Shown in pieces: positions 46,898 through 55,919 of a stretch of DNA of 64,000 nt. Every line of letters starts with the position of its first letter. The stretch's first letter is position 1. The stretch lies in assembly GCA_000827495.1 (NCBI GenBank), contig KN817674.1, forward strand, positions 1 through 64,000, read 5' to 3'. The DNA is from Hypholoma sublateritium FD-334 SS-4 (lineage: Eukaryota > Basidiomycota > Agaricomycetes > Agaricales > Strophariaceae). The position numbers were made by a program, and so were the translations under genes. The notes below the pieces were generated by a model. That model did not search any database, had not been told where the DNA came from, and saw nothing but the letters and a program-made list of their open reading frames with translations.

Positions 46898-48226
46898 TCT
46901 TGTGGATACTGAGCACAACGCCTGCTTGTGCCACTGTCGCAGCTTGTACGGCCAGTACTTCCCGTTGTTATCGCGTTGTTATTGATTAATGACGATGCAT
47001 GGCTTGGTATAATATAAATATAACTGTTCGTATCTACATAATGAACGGCTTTGGCATCTATCCAGCTAAAGCAGTAACAGTCAGAATGCACGCTCACCGG
47101 CACCTCTGATCCGAAGGAAAATACAATGACGACGACGAGGCTAGCTTAGCTCGCCGGAAGCCTGGATGTAACGGGTTACTATCTACAGTTCTCATTCGAT
47201 GAAAAACTCAGAGAGCTTCCAGTTGTTCCCACATAAGAAATTGACAATGATGTGGATTGGGTCATGAAAGCCGCTCAATGTCATAACTTATAATTGGGTG
47301 CAAATACAAGTGACTGCGCATATGTATACATAAAGGAAACACTCGGTCACGAAGCTAGTGAGCTTACCTCCACCGATCCGCACCTCTCTGGCGGGCTTGA
47401 CAGCTTTGGTTTATCCAAACAGCAGCCAGATGCTTGTGTATCCAGGCTTCCATTGGGACATATGCTCAAATCCATAAACGCAATGAATCTCTGCATGAGA
47501 TTAGTGCTTGATTAGTGCACTGTAACAGATCAGTAGGGAACATACTGAGGGTCAGGTGCATGTACTGCTAACATTGTGTATCATTGGTCAATTGGTTTAA
47601 GCAATCTCACTGCTGCTGACACGAGTAACCATTTTTTGAAAGAAAATTGAACTGTGCATAAAAGTTCAGGAGAAGACCGCACTTCGGCAAATTAGGCGCC
47701 CACAGCATAATCTAAATATAGATGCGCCGTAGGGACATTGGAACAGTGAGATGTCATCATGACTCGAATATGTATTGAATACATGGCGCCATCTGTTGCG
47801 GGCTGGTCGGCGTTCTGTAGCCTACCTTTACGAAATTATATTGCAGTTATATGACTGTGAAAAATAATAGTATGCAAGCTGTAGGAATGTAGCAGCGGCT
47901 ACAATAAGGATAACATTTACACTCCAAGGTGGAAAATAAGGTAGAAAATAGTTGTCTTCAGATTACTGGATGTGCACTCAGAGGTAGATAGTGAAGAAGC
48001 GTGGTCCAATTGTCACCGATTATTGAATCTGTAACGTGAAAATAAGAACGTCCGAGCTATACCACTGATCCCCGACTAGTCCAACATGTCGACCCCAGAG
48101 AGAAGGGATGTTGAGCATTAGCTCCACTTTTTCTCGTCTTGCCAGAAACCGGTCCCGAGGAGATTTTCGTGTCCGCTATCAGCGTGAGCACAGAGAGTAA
48201 CTTGTCCGCTTAGCATCTTTTTTCTT
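46898..48226. other. Array spacer E-F, no gene
   Basis: Upstream of E lies gagcttccagttgtt (47213-47227), the word shared with A, C and D. The stretch 47,690-47,850 (ggcgcccacagc, acagtgagatgtcat, gtagcctacctttacg) corresponds to 34,330-34,480. No coding signature was found. Confidence 0.45.
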
Positions 48227-49846
48227 TCACATTGACACCCTCGCCCTCCGCAGATCCACAGCGTACGCAGGTGGCATATCTATCGTCACTGCCAGCTCTT
48301 GTGCGGAACCCTGCGATGCAGTGAGATTTGGACCGTCATCGTTGCGCGGGACATAATTGATCATATGCGACGCCCGCCCACTGCTCGTGCCACCGCTCTG
48401 CAGAGTCTGCGCGGAAGTGGAGCCACCGAACGACTCGTACACTTTCTGCGGCGGTGCGAATCCACGCGCTGCCCAGCTATTCGGCCCTAGATCCCCCAAC
48501 ACGAACGGACTCGGCTGATACGCGTGCGCCTGCCTGTGCGACCGCATGCCGCCTGTGGGGTACGGGGTGCCGTCAGAATCGCCTTCGCCGGGGACGCCAT
48601 CACGGCGCCTGCCGTATAGCCCCTGCGCCCGATTCCGCCGCCGGAGAATATAGACGAGAGCCAGTACGACCACGATGACGACGCCGCCCACAACGCTGAC
48701 GATGGCTATCGTACGTACAGTTGCAGACGGCAAGCCTCCGCCGCTGACGCCGGTTGTTGCGCCTACGCTCGTAGACGTGGAGCTTCCTACGCTCCCACTT
48801 GTGCTTCTATGGTGCAAATAACATCCACGTTAGTGCGCGAACAGGCGCAAATATACTATCTGTTGAGACCCACGCCAAAGTTGGGACGCTCGCTCCCGTA
48901 GTGCTTCCTGGCGTCGAGGTTGGGATACTCCCTCCTGCGGGACTTCCAGGCGTCGAGCTCGGGCTATTATTTGATAGGCAGCTGTCGACGTCGTTTCCTA
49001 GTGCGACGACATACGAAACTGCCCCGCCTGTGCCGTTGCCACGCGGATCGCCACCAGTGAGAAGGAATGTCGTTCCAGCGCGCAAAGATGGCGTCCATGA
49101 AAACCCAGTGCCCGTATTTCCCGTGGAGTCCGTTGTAATCGAACCCTCCTGGATAATAAATGACTGTCCTCCTGGAATGATCCCCAAAAAATTCGGTGTA
49201 CTGGAGGGTGGGATGTGTTATACACAAGACGAAGAAAAAGAAAGTATGTAGCGAGACGCACCCTTGTACCATTGTTGGGTCCCACCATATTCGTAGAGCT
49301 TTACATTGTACAACTTGATTTACAATGGGGGAGATGTTGAACACGAAGTCAAATTGTACAGTGGATGTTGCATCGAAGCAGGAGCTGTCGTTTGAGTTTT
49401 TTACCATTGTAGCGACGCTGGTTCCTCCGGATGCAAAACTTGAAGCATCGCTGACCTATTTTGTAGGAAACAATTAGTTTGGAGCGCGATAGATCATCCC
49501 AGTGAAATATACAAGACAACAGTCGCTTTCCAAAAGAAATACACACCACAGCAACAAATTGAGAACTCGCCGGGTATGTGAGTTGGAATTGGACTTCACG
49601 TTGGCTCCCTGCGAATGGAATGTCTAATACACCGCGGGTCTCGACGCCGTTGGGGAGTGGGCTGGGGCCGAAAGGAGCGATGAGGATATGGAAGGGCGGT
49701 GTGCCGTCATTGCCAGTGATGGCGACAGTGAGCTGTCCGCATTGGCTTGGGTCTTCCTCGAAGGACCAGGTGTATGCATATACACCGCGGAGGATGAGTG
49801 CTGTGAGAAGCAGATGAATACTGTACGGGAGATGTGATTTAGGCAT
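48227..49846 (-). CDS. Array member F: two-repeat ectodomain membrane protein, divergent PPxY tail
   Basis: Exons 49846-49547, 49455-49262, 49200-48874, about 48806-48227 (466-465 residues; the last acceptor could be 48807 or 48804). A signal peptide (LLLTALILRGVYA) precedes repeat 1 (DPSQCGQLTVAITGNDG, PFHILIAPFG, SSCFDAT) and repeat 2 (VQCKALRIWWD, TPNFLGIIPGGQSF, FLLTGGDPRGNGTGG, DSCLSN). The stalk is longer in Ser/Thr. The span (IAIVSVVGGVVIVVVLALVYIL) and tail differ most from the other members: RRRNRAQGLYGRRR, NYVPRNDDGPN and IDMPPAYAVDLR, still with PPxY. Intron 1 is close to that of A in sequence. It is first in the array in the direction of transcription. Confidence 0.83.
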
Positions 49847-50826
49847 TCTTGTAAAAGCTAAGCAATATGCTTGCCTGCGTTGGTGCTTATACGTGTAATC
49901 ACATTGGAACTTATTAACGATATATTAATACTTACTTTTTATCTGGGGAACCAGCATGCCATCAGCTACCGTTGATACCAATGGTCCCTCTGACATTCTG
50001 TCAGAATGATGATCGCTCCATTGTTGATCAGGAAATCACGCAGATAGAAGCTGAAACTGAAGCGCTGAAGCTCCGATACCTGAATGTACGATGGAATAAA
50101 ATTCAATCTCTCTTACACAAGTCGAAGAAAATGCCTATCGTGTTTTATCTATAAGAACCATGTTATTTGTATGCCGGTACAAAAATTTAAAGTGTATCGT
50201 GATTCATGATCCTAGAGGCAGTGGCCGCTCTGCGCTGATAATGGGGATCGAAGTTGGATGGTTTTATAAAGATAGAACACTGAGTGTGAGTTGCGTTTTA
50301 TAGCTCGTCAGGGGTACAACGGAAGAGTCTGCGAGCTTCATGCTGCAAGGCTCAACGGGATAGCATAGTGTCCCCGTTCTTACTTCGCCCATTTAGGCGC
50401 CCACAAACGATTCTAAATTTAGTCATAGCGGCAATCGGCGGGCGGCAAGAAGTCAAGACCACTGCATCGTCACAGGACATTCATCCAGCGCCTCCGGGTT
50501 GGTGAACTCCCGGCTCTGTGTGATTGATATAAATCATAAAGGTAGTAGAGAATAAAATAGTGTGGGATTGCAGCTTACAACACTGTTCTCTATGAAGATT
50601 GGAGCTTCAAATTTGGCACGTATTTTTCTCCCCCAATACAAACATGGCACCCAAGGCCAATATTTGGAGGAAAAACTCAGGAAATGACATCTAGTACCGG
50701 ATTTTATTCTTCTAAGTTGTTCCCGTGATATAAGAGGTATGATATGATGAATCGTAAAAGATGATGCACAAATACAACCGACTACTATAAACCTACAAAT
50801 CACTTCGAGATCTTGACACACTTACC
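49847..50826. other. Spacer between array and alanine transaminase
   Basis: This contains the F-box relic listed separately and, near 50,390, a ggcgcccacaaacgattctaaatttag segment related to the spacers at 34.3 and 47.7 kb, so the array's duplicated flank extends to here. Nothing else was identified. Confidence 0.4.
49953..50153 (+). pseudogene. F-box protein N-terminal coiled-coil remnant
   Basis: Frames on the plus strand give an N-terminus (MPSATVDTNGPSDILSE) broken by a stop, then in another frame a coiled coil (DQEITQIEAETEALKLRYLN and KIQSLLHKSKK). The style (I-x-x-E-I-x-x-I-E-A-E...L) is that of the N-terminus of Agaricales F-box proteins. The F-box itself is not recognisable. Confidence is modest because only a coiled coil remains. 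Confidence 0.45.
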
Positions 50827-52461
50827 CTACTCATCCGCCGCCGCACCATACTTTTCCACCCACTTGCCATGGAACTTCTCAAGCTTCTGCACGTATTCAT
50901 CGACCCCGGGGCACAGACATGTCAAGCGGTAGTGCCACTCGCCCTCGCGCTGGCCGAAGCCGCTTCCGGGGACGACACAGATGCCCGTGTCCGCAAGAAG
51001 TGCGAGTGCATAGAACGCGTCCGGCTCCTTGCCCGCCGCTTTCGCAGCGGCAATCGCCGCGTCGCTCAGACGGATGCGCGGATACAGGTACAGCGCACCG
51101 GGTGACGCGACTACGCTCATGCCGGGCAGCGCGTTTAGGCGCCCCGCCATCGTTGCCGTGCGCTCGGCGAGCACCGCGTGGATCCCGTCCGTCTCCTTCT
51201 TCCAGAGCGGATACGAAGCGTCCCCGGGGCGTGGCGGGCGCACCATGCTGTCGACGCCGATCTGCCCCGCAAGTGGCGGGCACAGCGAGACAGAGACCAT
51301 CTTGTAGATGAGCGCGACGAGCTCGGGAGGGAAATTGGTCAGCTCGAAATAGCCTCCGCGCCGCCCGCACTCGCCGGAGACGCCTTTCGAGATCGAGTGG
51401 AAGGAGACAAGGGGGACGTGCGACTGCCGCGCGGACACGATCTTCTTGAACGAGGTGAACGGGTGCGTGGAGGGGCGGTGCAGGTTCGCCTGGTAGACTT
51501 CGTCAGCGAGCAGCACGAGGTGGTGCTTCTCGCAAAGGTGGACGATTTCTTCTTGGGTCTTCTCGTCGAGCAGTGCGCCGGTAGGGTTGCCGGGGTTGAT
51601 GATTACGAGGGCCTTAGGGTCGACGCCCTTTGCCTTGGCCTCAGTGATAGACTCCTCGATCGCAGAGACATTGGTGGACCAGTCATTCGTCTCGTCGAGG
51701 TGGTATTCGATAGCCTGGCCCTGGTGCTGAGCGAGCGCCGCGGTGTATAAGGGGTATTGGGGGATAGGGATGAGGATTCCAGACGACGGTGACGAGATGA
51801 GCATGCTAATGAGCAGGGAAACGCCCGCGGACGCGCCACCGGTGAGGAAGATCATGTCGGGGTCCGCTGGGTAGCCATCGCGCTCTATAAGATGGCAGAT
51901 TAGATATGCACAATCGAACGCGTGGCACGCGGCACACCTGCAATGAAGTTGGCGACGCTCTTGCGAATGAACGGAACCCCCTGACTGTGTGAGTAGGCGC
52001 CGACGGATCCGATCTCGTTGCTGAGCTCTTTCGCTCGAGCCAGAACATCCTCTGGGAATAATCCTGGAGGCGCCAGTTTCGCCAGTTCCGGCCATTCCAT
52101 CAGCGCGGCGACCTGAGTAATGAGTCAGATGAGATACACCTCGTAGTAAGCTGCATACTTGGCGAGTGAAGGTGATAGGAGCCTGGTCCAGTCCCTTCTG
52201 CTGCGGGTTCCCGATGTTGGAATTGATGACCTTGTCGAACGGATGACCATGGTCAGGCTGCTTGAGGTCGTCGCGCAGCTCCTCCGCCTTGATGGCGAGC
52301 TCGCCGCGCACAGCATACTGAACACTGTGAAAAGTGGGATTTATGTTTCGGAGGGCGGTACTCATGGTGGATTGTAGACGGAAGAAAGTGGGGTTTGGAG
52401 TAGTTATCGATTTTCGTAGCCAAGCCGCACGGTGCGCCGCAACTGGACCGGGAAAGGTCAT
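50827..52461 (-). CDS. ALT1: Alanine transaminase (class I/II PLP aminotransferase)
   Basis: Exons 52461-52159, 52112-51938, 51884-50827 (511 residues, in frame). The enzyme interconverts alanine + 2-oxoglutarate with pyruvate + glutamate. The PLP aminotransferase fold is shown by NIGNPQQKGLDQAPITFTRQ, GAYSHSQGVPFIRKSVA, FLTGGASAGVSLLIS, PIPQYPLYTA, NPGNPTGALL, ADEVYQANLH and the lysine region SFHSISKGVSGECGRRGGYF, where the Lys forms the PLP Schiff base. A basic, Ser/Thr-rich start without acidic residues (MTFPGPVAAHRAAWLRKSI) looks like a mitochondrial presequence. A second Met at codon 33 (52365) starts the conserved part and could give a cytosolic form. Length matches eukaryotic ALT of roughly 470-510 residues. 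Confidence 0.93.
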   Translation of the reverse strand: MTFPGPVAAHRAAWLRKSITTPNPTFFRLQSTMSTALRNINPTFHSVQYAVRGELAIKAEELRDDLKQPDHGHPFDKVINSNIGNPQQKGLDQAPITFTRQVCSLLRGVSHLTHYSGRRADGMAGTGETGASRIIPRGCSGSSERAQQRDRIRRRLLTQSGGSVHSQERRQLHCRCAACHAFDCAYLICHLIERDGYPADPDMIFLTGGASAGVSLLISMLISSPSSGILIPIPQYPLYTAALAQHQGQAIEYHLDETNDWSTNVSAIEESITEAKAKGVDPKALVIINPGNPTGALLDEKTQEEIVHLCEKHHLVLLADEVYQANLHRPSTHPFTSFKKIVSARQSHVPLVSFHSISKGVSGECGRRGGYFELTNFPPELVALIYKMVSVSLCPPLAGQIGVDSMVRPPRPGDASYPLWKKETDGIHAVLAERTATMAGRLNALPGMSVVASPGALYLYPRIRLSDAAIAAAKAAGKEPDAFYALALLADTGICVVPGSGFGQREGEWHYRLTCLCPGVDEYVQKLEKFHGKWVEKYGAAADE

Positions 52462-52738
52462 TTTTCCTCCACACGTGCAAATGGGTTTATTTCTGGACAC
52501 CGATGTCCCGCTTCGTTGAACTTCTGGAAAGAACCTATCAGTCAATGGACCCAGGGATGTGCTCTGTATGACCTTTGATGTTGCGAGGCAGGCAGGAGTT
52601 GGGCAAGAGGTGAGTGCAAGGTGTACAGCGCACTGCAGCACAAATTTCAGATTTGACGCCGGCATTTGCCACCTTCCCCACCTTTCCCCGCATTCGGAAC
52701 TTCATCGGCCCATACGTCCGATGCGCTGCCTTAGGCTG

Positions 52739-53404
52739 TAGTGCTGGGTTAGATTGGTTTCGGCCAATGTTACCAACGTGAGATTGGTAGGGGGGTCTCC
52801 GTGAGGTTAGATACCTTTGTTATTAACATGTGAGTTTCCCCCGTGGGAATTTCTTATTATCGCGGCTAGTAACAAGTTAATAACGTCAAAAAATGGCTAT
52901 ATAACGTGCTAGAAACCAGTACATAACAAATAAAATCGTTGATAGCCCATTTTTCGATGGCNCCGTTGCGCCAGAGCCAGTGATCAACATACTTGAGGAG
53001 ATTTGGGAGCTTCGGGCATCAGTGAGCGGCGACTCCGGCCAAACTCCGGCGAGCAAGTGCCGAGCAGCACTTCTTGTGGCATTACCGGCAATTCCCAGCA
53101 TCCTGAAGGTACTCTCATGTTGAGAACCTGGGTACGGCGGGAGACAAAATTCTCGTAGTCGGTTGCTGGGAGCCCCGCATGGTTCAACTGGTGAAGANCT
53201 AACTGGCTTGGCTGTGTAGATTTGGAGCACTGATAATATTATTTTGTCGGGCTAGACTGCTGATGTAATCATTACCATATTGGGTATCTCTCAAGTATAT
53301 CACAGTGCAAAATCGACCCCCCTCGGTGAGAATTGTTAATAACGTGTTAGTAACGTGTGATATACCTACATGTTACTAACATGTAAGTAACAAACCCAGC
53401 ACTA
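52739..53404. mobile_element. Non-autonomous hAT-type element
   Basis: This 666-bp element has a 12-bp terminal inverted repeat, tagtgctgggtt, and a perfect 8-bp target duplication, ttaggctg, at 52731-52738 and 53405-53412. Subterminal parts repeat a gttaataacgtgttagtaacgtg-like word in both orientations (52,770-52,890 and 53,330-53,390). No transposase is encoded; a minus-strand frame at 52886-53230 has no recognised motif. It lies upstream of alanine transaminase, about 280 bp before the start codon, and contains two N bases. Confidence 0.85.
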
Positions 53405-53412
53405 TTAGGCTG

Positions 53413-54895
53413 CCTTGGACGTGGTAATGACCGTCATCGTTCATTACTGAGCTGCGGTATTTTGGCCGAACGTAAATAATCGCGCAATGGTGCTGGCAGT
53501 ACCATGAATCTGGCTACAGGTAATCACGGTGAGCAGATTAAATCCGCGAGGTAGGGAAGCCGAAGCTCGGAACGGACTTCGCCAGGCGGGGCGGGTGTTT
53601 CACCCTTTCTATAAATAACGGTACAATTTTGTGGCACAACACACCAGCAATCTTTGTTTAACGTTTAACAATTGTAACTGAGCAGGGTAGACACGGCACA
53701 TTTTTTTGTATATTGCAATTTGTGTCGATTATGTACTGTGCATAGAACCTCGGTGGATTGTCAACTGAGAACAAAGAAATTCAATATTGTGTATGTCAGA
53801 GAAGCTTAATTTCATTTCATCACTGCTGCGACCTCGAGCAAGAAACACCACAGTGGGCGGACTAAAAACTGCATACTCTCGGTGTCGCCGGCGCAGCAAG
53901 ACAACTACTATTAGCGGGCTTAGTTCAACTATCGAACAATTGCTACACTCGTGATTACTGCAGGTAGTACCCCGCTGACCAGTGCACAGTAGAGCCTGGA
54001 CACATCGCGACCTTTGAGGCTAAGCTGATACACACCAAGGGAGTCGAGGCTTCAATTGGCATGGGATGCAGTGAGTGCGCTTGGGGTTGACTTCGGCAGC
54101 GGACGCGGCGATCTCCTGCGTATTTTTATATGGCCGCCTCGGGGCAAGTGCACGTACTCTGAGCAGACGAAGCTAATGGCCGGGATTCATTAATTCTTGC
54201 CCTTTCTTGCCTCGAAGGAACCTGTCGTCTGTGACGTAGTCGGCCGGCGGTGAGATGCATGTACGTGCAGCGAGGTCGAGGGTGATGTAAATGTAAATAT
54301 AAACATGTGCTAGAAGTGAGTCCGCTAGAGAAAATAATGCGGCGGCTTGCGGAATATGCGGATTTAGATAATTATCCATCCGCAAGAGGGCGAATGTGTG
54401 CGAGTGCTTGGCGTCAGAGTAGTCGCATGCGTGCATCTGTACGCCGACAGCACTGGAGGTTTGGCGTTTAGAGGTCACAAGGGCGACCGCTGCACCTAGA
54501 CGAAATCTAGACCGGCTTGTATACATCGACAACCTCGCGTCGAGGCTCGAATCCTAGGCACAGATTTATAAATATTTTTCCCCTTTATTGACTTGCGGGG
54601 AAATGCGGGGAAATTAACCTCATTCTGCAAAAGAATGGCAATGAGCCGGATCTTCGCGTTGCATGCCATTAGAGAGTGACAACAGGATATATAGTTTTGG
54701 GAGGGATGACTTACGGAGCTCGCAGCGAGATCTTCACCGCTGAGGTTGCAATTCTGAAATTGTTGGTGCCATGTGTAACGTAGATTGTGGCTGCATTAAC
54801 GAGTTCTTCATGGTCACAAATACTGCCGCCACACCCATGAATGTGATTTTGCGAATCAAATCATATTTGACCTCGTGTAGTGGGGAAGAAAAAGT
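53413..54895. other. Intergenic, no gene recognised
   Basis: About 1.5 kb without coding signature. A minus-strand frame at 54173-54532 lacks motifs. A tRNA-like B-box word (ggctcgaatcc near 54541) has no matching A box or cloverleaf. Composition is mixed, with no clear repeat. Confidence 0.35.
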
Positions 54896-55696
54896 CTAGA
54901 CATCCTCTAGAATATGCGCCCAGTGACTTTTCGCAAGCGTCTTGAAGGCGAGGAAATGCTTCAATGCAAGCTTTCTGTACTCAATATCCTCCATCCCGGT
55001 GTTGGCTCGTTGTTCGTGGGTCAGAGCGGTGGCACACTGCAGGACTTCAGTTTGGATAGCAGGATACTGGCCAGTGATTACAGCATTGCTCAATCCCAGT
55101 GTGACAGGGACAAGAAAGAAGCTAGGACGAGTGCCAGTCATGGTAATTGCAGGAATAGTCATGGCATCCAGGGGGTCAAGGCCGTGTTCTTTGCGCTTTC
55201 TGTTGTTGAATTGGAATGCAGCTATAGCCACTGCTATTACTTGGGCTTCTGCATCGGTCCTATTGCCGAGAGCCTTGACAAGAGCAAGAAGAATGAAAGT
55301 TGGGTGATGGATGAGGCACACATCCGTCTGAGCGGTGCGATTGGCTTCGCCGCAGATGGTGAGAGGTATGGTGTAACGTGTGGATACAGTGGTGCCACGT
55401 TCGTTATAACCCAGAAGCTTTAGTGTCTCTGCAGCGAAATCGTCGAGGAAACTTTCCTGAGAGGCCTTGGCAGCGAGATCGAGGTAGCCAAGGTATTCAG
55501 CGGCAATATCAGATATGTTAAGATCGGTGGCACCAGCAGGAGAGGTAAGGATGGCAGGATCTATGTCGTCGAGCGACGCGTTTGGGTCATAGAAGAAGTC
55601 GTGTGGCCAGCTGGACGCGACGGTGATGTTGTACGCAATGAGCTCGTTGTCGGTCCAGTCACCACCCGATTTGGCGGATCGGATAGCATTAGCCAT
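54896..55696 (-). CDS. Uncharacterised Agaricomycete protein, PD-(D/E)XK-nuclease-like family with altered active site
   Basis: A single-exon frame of 266 residues starting MANAIRSAKSGG. The order NELIAYNITV, then YTIPLTICGEANRTAQTDVC, LIHHPTFILLALVKALGN, AEAQVIAVAIAAFQFNNRKR and IPAITMTGTRPSFFLVPVT matches a large basidiomycete family that I recall as restriction-endonuclease-like. Members usually have D...(Q/E)-E-D-K at strands 2-3. Here the TDVC aspartate is present, but the expected QEDK position reads ALVK, so the acidic partner seems lost. The family assignment is from memory and moderate. It could be a domesticated or decaying mobile-element-associated gene. No signal peptide or membrane segment was seen. 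Confidence 0.65.
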   Translation of the reverse strand: MANAIRSAKSGGDWTDNELIAYNITVASSWPHDFFYDPNASLDDIDPAILTSPAGATDLNISDIAAEYLGYLDLAAKASQESFLDDFAAETLKLLGYNERGTTVSTRYTIPLTICGEANRTAQTDVCLIHHPTFILLALVKALGNRTDAEAQVIAVAIAAFQFNNRKRKEHGLDPLDAMTIPAITMTGTRPSFFLVPVTLGLSNAVITGQYPAIQTEVLQCATALTHEQRANTGMEDIEYRKLALKHFLAFKTLAKSHWAHILEDV

Positions 55697-55919
55697 AAGT
55701 TATAACAAAGTTGATATATGATATCTGAGTGGCTGCAGTTGAAGGCTCGAAAGCAACTCGAAAGAGTAGGAAATTCAAAGGAAATTGGTCACGGTAGGAA
55801 ACTGAAGAAGAAAATCGGCGGGCGGTCCACCAGCCCTGACACCAAACAGAGACAAACATCATTTCCAAAAAATTGTCGAGTTCATCGTGGATGGCAAGTT
55901 ACAGAACACATCTTTTTCT

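Noticed and set aside
50827..52665. Single 612-codon reading of the alanine transaminase without introns
   Set aside because: The frame happens to stay open through both introns, but the middle then loses the family sequence; splicing at 52158-52113 and 51937-51885 restores GAYSHSQGVPFIRKSVA and the rest.
54480..54560. Possible tRNA because of a ggctcgaatcc B-box-like word
   Set aside because: No A box, no acceptor-stem pairing and no anticodon arm could be formed around it.
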